A DNA stretch of 64,000 nucleotides. It comes from Branchiostoma belcheri (lineage: Eukaryota > Chordata > Leptocardii > Amphioxiformes > Branchiostomatidae). Below, piece by piece: positions 38,852 to 50,800 of the stretch. Each line of letters starts with the position of its first letter. Within the stretch, counting starts at the first letter, position 1. Below the pieces are notes generated by a model that saw nothing but the letters and a program-made list of their open reading frames with translations, searched no databases and was not told the origin of the DNA. The position numbers and the translations under genes are program-made. The stretch spans positions 138,368 through 202,367 of the forward strand of contig NW_017804231.1 of assembly GCF_001625305.1 (NCBI RefSeq). Direction: 5' to 3'.

Positions 38852-41800
38852 ATGGGGATCGGGTGCTCTGTTCGCTCCTCCGTACCAAGCACCGACTTTG
38901 GTGAGGATTCGCATGAGACCCTCAGGTAAGGGACTTATAAGAACCACATAATATTATCTATTTAGACTTTGATTTTAGTAACTTGGCAAGTTGTTTCTGC
39001 TGGTGAATATAAACACAACAAAGCTATGTACTTGTGTTTGTGAGTTAATTTTCAGGATTTATTGTTACAATAGATTAAATGTTTTTATTATGTGAAATAT
39101 TGTTACAGTAGATTAATACTAGAGCAAAAAGCAATTTAGTCACTATCTTCAGAACAAAAAAACAAGGTTGGTCAAACCAGCTGCCCAGCTTCAATTTCAC
39201 TCAAGTTACAGAACATGAAATGTAGCCCTTAAGTTATAATCCATTTTGCTCATTTATTTTGTACAATTGCAATACAATTACATGCAACCACCAGCTATAC
39301 AAACAAATTAATTCTGATATATCCTCGGTCAGTGACCCGGCTGCCCAACATCTGATATATCCTAGGTCGTTGACCCACCCAGTATCTTGTTTACCAGAAT
39401 CAAAGCACTTCATCTAATAAGCAGACAGATACATTTAAAGAGGGCATAATCCATAACAATCCATATAATGTACGCATGGATAAATTTGCCCACATGTTAA
39501 GAACCACCGGTATACTAAGTGTCTGTAATCTTTAACATGAAAACAGCCTACAGTAAAACATTTTGTATACATTATACATTATGACATACATTGATAGTTT
39601 TGAAAAATGATAATTTTGTGTCTGAGACAGACATTTATAGTTTTTTTAAAACTTGCAAACCATACACTAGAAATTAATGTCTGACTCAACATTAAACATC
39701 TCTAAAATCCCAGTATAAAATATTGAAGACAGAAGAACAGTTATGATATGCCAAGTTTTCTATCCTTTTAGCCCAGCAGCTAACATGAAACCAGGTATGT
39801 GTTTTTGCCTACACTTGATGCTTGAGTGGCAGAGCTGGAGAATGGGAGTCCTGTCACTGGGTCAACAGTGGCATTCACTAACAGGGCAGCTATTGTGTGC
39901 AAATGCTCTGATCCTGCTGTGTTTAGTTAGGCTTTTCTGGAGAGTCCATTTTCTCAGGGTCTCCATAGCAACTGAGTTAAGAAGTCTGACTGAAAGTTGG
40001 TCCACAGGTCAGTCTGTGATGCGGAAAGTCTTTTATTGATCGTGATGTTTGGTGGACCATAATGTCCAAGGTTGATACTGGGTAGTCAGCAATGTTTAGA
40101 AGATTAAAACAAAATGCAAACTTTTTTGCTCTAATTTAGAAAATTCAAACGAATTAATATTTTCATAATGTATTATTATGAAGTTGATGATTGTTTAATT
40201 GATTTTTGTGGTAAAGTATAAGCAGTTATCGACAAAATTGGCATCAGCCAACTTCACTGTAAGGTTGGCCTTCAGTAAATATTTCCATTGGCAAGGTTAG
40301 ATTTTTGTCATGTCTGTAACTTAAGTGAAAGGTAAGAAAGATACAAGAGTTTTATTCCTTTGACTAGTCTAGGAAACATATTTACCCAGAATAGATGACT
40401 TTACATGTTTGTAGGTACATTTTTAATTTGAAGGAGCTGAATTTTAGGCATTCCAAATAGATTAGCATCAAATTCTCCAAAGTCATTATGTAAGATTCTC
40501 CAGACCTACAATGTTCATATCATATTCTTATCATCAGTTAGTTTTTTCTGCTGTCTATAAGTTTGGGCATATCAAAGACATTTGCCATTAGATGAAGGAC
40601 ACACTGTGGCATTTAAGAGGTAAATCAGTTTTTTGTTCGAGTTGTAACAGTAGCACTTCATCCTCCATACAAGGGTCTCTTATCTTCTAACACGTGTACT
40701 GCACATATGTCAGCTGGCTTTTGATTATCAGCACTGCAGTGCTACATTTACACCACAATGGTACTACATTCACAGACAAGAGCAATTAAGTACAGCAGGG
40801 CTCAAGATGCTTATAACCTGCAATCTGGAAAGTTTTATCAGACAAAGAAGAAATGATAGTATCAGCCATTTATTTTTATTGAGAAATGAAGATATTGAAA
40901 GATTTTTTCATCTTTAGTACTTACTTTAAATTTTTCTATTGGGGCTAGAATTGCCATTTAATATTGAGTCCTACCAAGCAATTCTACTAAATTACAGGTG
41001 AACATTCTTGCTGGATATTTTGATAAACCTCAATATTTAGATATGGTATTACTGAATAAACCATAATTTTGCATGCATTTTACAAAATACACACTGTCAT
41101 GTAATACAAATCGGTGCCATGTTGTACATTTAGTGTACCAAGCAATTAACGACCATGTAGGTCAACTAATCTGTAACAGCCGCACGTCCCACTCAGTGTC
41201 AACCCAAGTCACACATATTACCTCCTTCCAGAAATTGCTAATAGCATCATAAAACATAAGATATGTACATCAAAGAGAACAGACATACACTTAAAGTCTT
41301 GAAATATTTGCAAATTGCTGCACTTTTATTTGGCAGATTTTGCAATCACTCATCTATCTCCACTGCAAAAGCTTATAACACCTGTGAACTGGCACAGGCA
41401 TCTGTATTATGTCAGTACTTTCATGATTATTGTTTCAGCTGCACAGTCAAAGATACGGCGATCTCTTTGATTTTCACGTTGCTACAAAATCGAGGTTCCC
41501 TTACACCCAGCAGAGAGGAGATGCCATCAGCATACCTAATGATGCCTGATTAGCTCTAGGGTATGTCAGTAATGGACCATCTGATAGCTTTAACAATTTG
41601 CTAAATGACAGGCCATCGCACCAGAGGAGAGATACGGCCTCCCTGCCATCCCGCGCTGTCATTCTGCAGTCTCCTGTGGGTTGGTGACGTCAGTGGGATG
41701 CTGGGAACTATGGAAACCTTATCTTGTCTTGTTGCCAGAGGTTATGTGAAGCGTAGCGTCTCAGCAGGGAGGAACGACAGCATCTGTAGAGAGTATCAAC

Positions 41801-44800
41801 AGTAAATTGATGTCCAGCTGCAATCGGATTGATTTCAAGTCTTTGAAAAAAGCTACATGCAGTTGTAACTTGTAAGTAATGAAAAAGCAAGAGAAATCAG
41901 AAAGCAAAATGTGAAGATTTTACAAAATGCCGAAAATGGGGAAAATTATTTAATTGTCTTGGATTTTGGACAGACTTGTAGCTATTGTCTTTAAAATTAA
42001 CAGTCATGTGCATTAACTAAAAGTTATATAATTGTGAATTTATATTTACCTATACCAGGGCTCAAAATACAGGGGGTACTTTTTTCTGCATACCTCCACT
42101 GGTTTAGGTAACATTGAAAATCATCTGTACCAGACTCAAACTTTGACAAGTATGGATTATGCTAAAAACTGTTCAGAAACAGTATGTTTGATATATACCT
42201 AGTAGACATGTATGATAGGTGGTAAAAGTCATCCAAATGCAAATAAAAATCCATATATACCCACATGCATATAAAAGTAAACCCAGTACATGTACCAGTA
42301 CAGGTTAGGTATAGGTAGACATCAGAAATACCTGCACAGCTCCAATTTTACCTGCACTAAGGTGCACATGCACCCAGTATTTCGAGCCCTGCTTACCAAT
42401 CTACCGATGTTCAAAGTTGTATTTTCCATTTGCTCACTCTGTGTGCTTTTTCTGCCAGTGGGACATACGTGCAGTAATCATGCATCAGTTGGTGATTCTG
42501 GCAGGTTGTTTTTGAAATTGTCCGGAGTTGAAGTTGACAAAATACTCGGCCATCTAATGGGCTGTTTGATGTGCAGCCAGTCTGAAGGGCAGAGTCAATA
42601 AGTTCCCATGTGCTGACGTCAGTGCAGCGAAACAGAGCTTTGTAATCACTTTCGCTTGCGGCGACCACGACATTTCATCTCTCGGCCCTCAGAGATTATT
42701 CTGTGATACTGCAGCAGCTAAACCTTTAAGGAAAACTTTTCAGATAATATCAGATGTTTCTGGCTGCCAAGATGTAAATTCTAAGTGTTTGGCAGGGTCA
42801 ACAAAAGACTTTGAGACATTTTTTGTATATCCGTGAATAGTTTTGTCAGATTGGTAAGTCACTGAATAAAGAGACTCTTTTTACAGAACAAAAGTGTTTT
42901 ATTCAGCCAATGATTCAGTGACCATCTGTCTATAGCAGCGACACGTGCAGACGGTCACCAAAACGTTGGCTGAATAAAACACTTACTAGATTTGTATAAA
43001 GACTATCTTTCTTAATTTTGTTGCTCAAATCTGTAATGTGAAAAATCTGTCTGAAGATGAATTCCCTCTCTGAAAGCCATATGGTACGCATTATTAGCTA
43101 AGGAGACATCAATTTCAAAGCGTGACATTGATCACGCAGTGTTCCATGTCTAGTGGGAACATGAGAGTGAAAGAGACTCCTAGTGTAGTCTACTGTTGTC
43201 CAGTTCACCAGATCCATTACAGGAGTGATCCAAGGTACTCAACTGATAAATAACAAATCTGAAAAGACTTGGCAATGTTGTCGAAGGAAGTGTATTCCTG
43301 GGTTTTCCAAACACCACATCGTGCATGCCTAAGGGAATGGATAATCATACAACCGAAAATGGCAAGCAGAAACAATCCCCACTGGTAGTCTTTATGTTAA
43401 TTGATCACAGGTAACATTCGCAGTGTATCACACATGTACACTTTTTACGCTTTCTGCTATTTACGTTATTTACAGTTTCATTATTTAATTTTTAAAGCCA
43501 CTGCAATATATGATATAGCAGCCAAAATTATTTTGAGCCTTGCCTTGTTTTGAGTCCTATGAAATATCATGATAGAGATTTAGATTTTCATGATAGAGAT
43601 TTAGATTTTCAGGTACTAGTAACACATATGCATTGGTCCTCAAACCCACGCACAGACTGTGTACTGAAAATGTAATCTCCTTGATGTATTGTGTAGATCT
43701 AATTACTGTTTCCCCATCACATTATGAAATGGAATTGAACGTGGGTGCCCTTTATTAACTGTTAGCTGTGGGAGGTTGACAACAGCTGCTGTATGTGTCA
43801 CCAGGGAAAATTGCAGTTAATAATATTACAAGAGTTACAAGTGTGTTGTATTGAAGAGTTACCTTTAGTTGGCTGTACTATAATCCATTATCTTTTTTCC
43901 TTATGACCTGAGCTTCACATTGCATCAGGATTATAAGACACAGTATATTCAGGTGTAGCAGGTGTAAGAAACAAGAGGAGCAAGTAGAAACAGATAAAAA
44001 CCCCTGGCCCCGGGTCGGGGTTCGAACCCACGACCTCCCAAGCACCAGCTTCAGACTCTGACACTTGAACCACTCAGCCAAAAAGGTCTCGACCCCTCGG
44101 CCGGGTCAGTTGGTAGCGCCTATACACCCCCAACCGTTACACAGGCAAGAGTATGCCCCTTACCTGGCAGTTATGTTCTGTCCAAGGGTATATTGTACTA
44201 CACTGGATAGAAGTTCTTATTACTGTGCATATCACTCCATGTTGACATGTTTTTTGCTTATGTGTTGTTCAGGGCTCCATCGTCGGGTGCCTCTCCACAG
44301 GTAGGTCAACGACCTCGTCTCCGTCCACACCGCATCAGCGCCACGTCCTCCAGCAGTGTGGCAGTGACCTTGTACGACCTTGGCAATGGAGAGGACCCTT
44401 TCCCGCCAGAATCACAGGTGATTTGTGAAGTACATGATTGTATACTGTATAAGTGTATTGTTCACTTCAATGTCTATCATATCATATCATAGCAAATAGT
44501 TACACTGTTACTATCAAGTTCTGAAACTTTAGGGTAGTTGCTATCAGCTTTGATTAGTTTCAATGTTAAAGAACCCTGGCCATATTTTTCATCCATTAGC
44601 AATCCAGCCATGCTGAGGAAACACCCCCGATTGTGCGCCGACTGACGCTCACGACCGTGGAGATTACCAGTCACATTCAGACCACGGAAGTCACCATCGC
44701 ACAACCTCGTGAGCAACCCTCCCAACCTGGCCCTCAGAAAACCTCCCAGGATGCAACAGATCAAAAACCACCCAGCCAGCCCCAATCCAAGGATGCAACA

Positions 44801-47800
44801 GGTCTTCAATCCCAGGATGCCCCAGCAGGCCTGAAACATGCTGCTGTTGCATCATCCACAGAGCCAAGACCCCCTAAGCCCCCACCAGCTCTGCCTGATT
44901 TGAGAGACTTCTCTGAGAATGAAAGGAAACTGTTGTGTGGGAGAGTTGATGCTGATGTTACTTTAAGGCCCAAGCTCATCAGGGTATATGTAGTGTCTTG
45001 TGCAGAAGGTAGGTAGAACACTTTACCAGTTCTAATGATTGATGGTATCAATATATACCAGCTGGTGACTAATGGCCCTAATAAAAATTCCCAATGTATA
45101 CATTTATGTTGGCTTACAATTATTCAGCATTTGGCTTGTATTGTGCCAAAGCATGCCTATATTCCTTTCTAATGGTTTTGTAAATGTCTTCTTCTTCTTC
45201 TTCTTATCCGAGTTTTACGTCTATTGATTCCCCGAATCGGGGGTATAGACGTGCTTGCACAGGTGCATGTTCGGGCTTGTCATTTTGCCCCTCAGCATGC
45301 TGAGGTGCACAACAGCAAGCCTGTGCAAGACTTTTTTTGAAGCAAGGTTTTTACTGACTGGATGCCCTTCCTAACGTCAAACTCTAAAGTTTTTGACAGC
45401 TTTCAGAGACTGGCTGTAGGAGAAAATGTGTGTTAAGTGCCTTTCCCAAGGGCACAACATCGGGGTATGTAGTAGGTGGATTTGAACCCAGGGCCCCCGG
45501 GTTCCGGGCCGAAAGCCCTACCACTATACCACACGACGCCACCGTCTTATATCAGTAAAATCATATTGGCACACAGGTAACTAATTCAGATTTTGAATTG
45601 CTATCCATATGGCTTCTGAAGGATGTATATGAAGTATGTAGTCTGACATTTTCTATGTGTACATGTTTGAGATTTTTGTTTGTCAGATTCCACACAAGAA
45701 AGAGCGGTGCTGAGGGAGAGAGTCAGCCCAGCGCTGAAACATCACTGCGGCATGCTGGGATACCAGTTTGAGCTGGTGGACGTGTGTGAGGGGGTGTCCG
45801 AGCAGGAGGTCAACGACCCTGAGTTCCTACAGGCCGCGCTGAGGGAGATGGACGTCTGTATGGAGACGTCTCTCGGACCACAGCTCGTGGTACAGAGATT
45901 TAAATTATTCTTAGGAATGTCATAATAACAGAAAGGATTTAAATGGATACACACAACTTACTAACTTAAAGGTAAATTCTGAAAGCATTAAAGCTTTCAG
46001 ATGGCATTCGCCATCTTTCTTCAGCTACTGATGAGAGCAGTCATGTGATCAAAAGGTTATAAGGTTAAAACAGGTCACATGATGGTGTTGTGTAGGCGGT
46101 AGTCAGGAATGTCTTTCATTTTAGACAACCTGTCATTTCAAAGACCAATTAAGGCAGCAAACCACCTCTTTCTTGGTAACATAATGATTGACTCTTTTTT
46201 GCATAAGACCATTTTTCATCATCATAAAATGTCAAGGATGTGGTTGCTTAGTACGAAACATGGGTTATGAAAATTTTTTTATGACACTGGGAATATGAAA
46301 AATCCTGTTCATGTAGTACTGTCCTATAACATTACTTGTTACATTCTAGCCTCTGCATGGTTTTCATTCATGCAATAACTATAATCATCTTAATACATAA
46401 TTCTCCAAAAGAAGTTTTGTCCCAAAACATGAAAGAAATTTAGGACATAACTCCTCTTGGTAAGTTATGAATATGATAGGTGTTGTATGTATTGAATTAT
46501 GACAGAGGGGCTAGAATGTAATAAGTTAGAATACAACATGAATAGGATCCCAGTGTCATTGAAAATCCCAAAAAATCCCTGTGTTTTTACCAAGGTGTTC
46601 TTACAGACATTTCTTGCTCTGCCTTGTTACACAGATTCTGTTTGGCCAAAAGTACGGCAGGTTGATGTGTCCCACAAGCATCCCAACTGAGACGTTTGAC
46701 AAGTTGCTGGCAGCTATCAACAACAGTGATGATAAAGAGACACTCTGCACCTACTATCGCCTTGACAACAACTCTGCTCCTCCCTCATACCAGTTCCAAC
46801 CAATCAGGCATGAGGAGGGAAAGATGGACAGCTCTGATTGGTTGAATGTGCAGGAACGGCTTCTGAGAATCTTGAGGGAGGGGCTTGATGAGGAATCAAA
46901 CCTCCTTAAGTCAGGTTTGTCACTCAGGATGTTACAAGTGCCTATAGATTGGCCAATATCTAGCAGAATTCAACAACATTGCATATCTCAAAACTCAACC
47001 ACCTGTTCCACATTCCAACTGCTAACCACCAAGGAAAATACAGTACCATCAAAATCAATTCAGACATTTTGGAGTAAACAAAATGCAGATGAAAGCATAG
47101 CCTTCCTCAGCAGAGGCAATTAGCATGCATTTTTGAGTTAAAAGAATTGTTTTGTTTTTCCTGCTGCAGCTTTGGATCACCAGCTGTGCCACGCCTTCAG
47201 CCACCCCAAACTGCAGGCCAGTCAGGTGGCCTGGTTCACCCGCAGGCTGCTGCAGCTGGAGGAACACCTGGCCGACCCTCGGGCGCAGCACTTCCTGGAC
47301 ATCCTGCCGGGGGGCGCTGTGAACACAGATGCACAGCAGAGGCTGCAGGGTCTGGTAGAGGGAACAACATCTCAGCTGTCAGAGGTAAGGGGAACTAGAC
47401 AGGATTACAAGGAAGGATGAAAAGGAAATGTCAGTGGAAGGTCTGGTTACAAACTCCAAGGTCAGTGACAATTGTATTCCTCTAGGAATGGAATGTTAGG
47501 GTGGACCTTATACTGTAAGTCATTTTGTATTTGCTTGAAGATATGTAGCCTTAATCTTACACAATCTCTTCCTGTCAGGGACTGATTCAGTCCTGCTCCC
47601 TGAGAGGTAGCTTCTAGGGGCATGACTAGTGGAAGGGTTGTTACAGGTGTGATTTAGCCAGGATACTTGAAGATGTAAACTCTTACTGTACCATCAAAAT
47701 CAGTTCAAACTTCTACCTTCCGATAGGCAACCTGCATGGCTAACAACATTCCATGGGCAGACGGAGGGATAGACCCCAGAGCTAACCCTGCCCATCAGGA

Positions 47801-50800
47801 GTACCTGGACTGTCTGCAGACCAGGTGTCAGGCTGACCTGACCGCCATGGTGGACAGGGCAGTTACAGAGGCACAGGCTGAGGAGCAGGACAGCAGGCTC
47901 AGTCAGTCCATTCTTCTTCTTCTTCCTTTAATGCCCACTGATCATTCTGGCATACTCATTTTTACCGGAGTCAAGGAAGGAAAGTGTAATGTGCCTTTCC
48001 AAAGGGCACAAGATTGGTGACTTGGCATGTTTTGAACCCAGGACCTCCTGGTTCTGAGCTGAATGCTTGATTGTTACTCTGTTGAGTTCATAAAAACCAT
48101 GCCATTATATCAAACTTTTTCTCAGTCATTGTGAATAATATGTTAAGGATTATGAAATTATGATGTGATATGACAACAGGCTGACTACACCTCTCAAGCT
48201 TTGCTTGTTGCCTTTCTTTCAGAATTTGTCAAAACTCTGAGTCTTGAGTTACAACAGCAAGCAGACTTCTGCAACACAACTTCTCAAACATTCCACGGGC
48301 ACGACAAACTCCTGAACGCGATCGGATCTCACCTCCGCACGGAGAACACCCTCCCATTGGTCATCCACGGCACGGACGGGTGTGGCCGGTCAGCGCTGGC
48401 CGCTAAGATAGCAGAACTGGTTCCTCATTGGCAGACAGAGATAACAGCATGTGTCTACAGGGCTGTTAGACTGGGACCCAGCCACTTCAGCGAGGAACAG
48501 CTGCTCTGGAGCCTGTGTGAACAGCTGAGGTTACTATATGGACCCAGCACCAGGAAGATGCAAATGGTAGGTGCTGTGGGATTTTCAGCTGTGCTTCGTT
48601 GCTGTCAATAGCTTCAAAGGTTATTTCACCTCACTTACTGTACTCCATGATGTTTCTACGTGAAAGTTCCTATTAATTCCAGGTACATGTATGCTATAGA
48701 GAACTCGTCATTCATTTTGAATTTGATCATGCCTAAAATCATGCAATTTGAGAGACGTGAATTCCAAATCATTATCTATTGTTTTTTTCGTGCAATTCAA
48801 CTATTTTGTGTTTTTATTGTGATGTGCTTTATCAAAATTTCATTACATTTTTGCTTTCCACAGGAAATGGGTAGTCTTGCCCAGGACTTTCAATATTTCT
48901 TGTCTAGAGCTACACCAGACAGACCCTTGCTGCTGCTTCTAGAGGGTCAGCTACAGGGTGGGGAGGGGGGCACATCTCTGGCTTGGCTGCCGACCTCCCT
49001 GCCTCCCAACGTCAGCATGGTGCTTATTGTCAAAACCACTGACATGGAGACAGCCCCTTTCTTAAAGGTATGTCAACTTCATTCTATATTGGTGGGTAGA
49101 AAGTAAGTTTTCTTTATCCTTGTAGCATTGTTTCTGCCATAGCTGTGTTTGAAAATGTATAATTTGAGATTCTAGGTGACCAGACACGTCTTTCAGAATA
49201 TAAAATATACATTTGCTGTATGTGTTGACTAGTTCTTGTGATGCAGAAGAGTACAGTAGTGGATGTATATCGAAATGTCCAGAATTTATCTCAGAATTTG
49301 TAATTTATCCAGTAGTAGAGTTTGAATTTTCTATGACTTTTGCTGTTGTCTTAAGGTTTCAGCTGTGTTATTTTTTCCAGACTCTGCCACCTGACTGTTT
49401 CATGGAGATGTCTACCCTCCCTCCGGACGAGTGTATGACCATCGCTGACCAGCTTCTCAAGGACAACCAGAGAACTCTGTCCCCCAACCAGCGGGAGACA
49501 TTCCAGGCAGCTACCGAGAAGTGCCCCCTTCCCCTGTATGCAACTCTGGCAGCCCAGCTTGCTACGGTATGGAGAAGTGATGACTGCGACGTACAGTTAC
49601 CCACAGATGTTGTTGGTTTGGTGAACCACATGTTGGACAGGCTTGAGGCGAGACACGGCGCAGAGCTGGTAACTGCTGTGGCCAGGTACATCACCGTGGC
49701 CAGGCACGGACTCGACCAGTCTGCTTTGTTTGGACTGTTACTACAGAACTCTGAAGTGTTGAGGTTAAAGAAGGGAACAGAGTTACACAGTGTGCCACAG
49801 AGTGTTGTCCTGAGGTTGCTGAGTGATATGACTCCTGTCTTGAGTAAAAGAGTGCAAGAGAGTATGGTACTTAGAACATGGAGGTCACACTCTATCGCTG
49901 ACATCATTGTCAGAAGGTACTTGGGAGCAAAAGATGATGTCAGAACTGCTCATGTTCATCTGAAGGAATTCTATAACAGAATGGTAGCTACAGGGCAAGG
50001 TGCTGATCTACACACACATTGGGGTCTCGTGGAGTTGCCTTATCATACATTCCAAACTGAAGGACATCACAAAGCAATCGTGGAGTATTTTCTGAAGTTT
50101 GATTGGCTGGCCCGTGCACTTTTTGCTGGGAACGCAACTCTCATTGTCAGTGATGTCAGCATGGCAGCTCATGCCAACCCAGACAATAGTGACCTCTGTC
50201 TGTTAAGTGCGGTACTGCAGCAGTCAGCAGAGGCGCTGAGCTATGATGGCAGACAGTTCTGTGTTCAAGTCGTGGAGAGGCTGGTGGATGTCATGAAATC
50301 TACTTCGAAAGACAGGTTTCCAGTGATGTGCAATATGTTCAAAAGTGCAAGCGGTTCTCCCTGCAGGCAGTTCACCACTTCAAAAGTATTCCTGAAACAA
50401 GTGGCGCCACCTAGCAGCTCATCAGGGAAAAGCAGGAATGGAACCACATTTGAGAAGGCAGAGGAGGAGGAAGGGAACAGTGTGGACCCAGCTGGTGATA
50501 TCCTGACAGGGCTGTTTGTGGTCAAAGATGACCCAGATCATGTGATCTCCGTCTCCATAGCGACAGGTGAGATCAGACTGTGGGACGTGCACTCCCAGAC
50601 ACCTGTGCAGGTGATCCCAGGTGTGGACCAGCCGCGCCAGGTGTGCTGCATCAACGCCCGCCATATTGTTGTTCTATGCAACCGACAGCTGCAGGTGTAT
50701 GACCTTGAAGCTGGCAAACTGGAGACGACCTTGAAAGGCATTATGAATGCCACCATGCCGTACTTTGGTATACACGACAGCGACCACGTTGTTGCGCTCT

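Noticed and set aside
43878..44081. 67-codon frame MAEWFKCQSLKLVLGRSWVRT
   Set aside because: A well-known artefact type: the translation of a tRNA-like box A to box B segment, not a protein gene.
43985..44090. Functional tRNA-Ser or tRNA-Leu gene
   Set aside because: Boxes A and B are present, but the acceptor stem does not pair and no clear anticodon loop can be drawn.
49368..49907. 179-codon minus-strand frame
   Set aside because: Antisense to the large NWD-like exon 49381-50874, which joins in frame on both sides.
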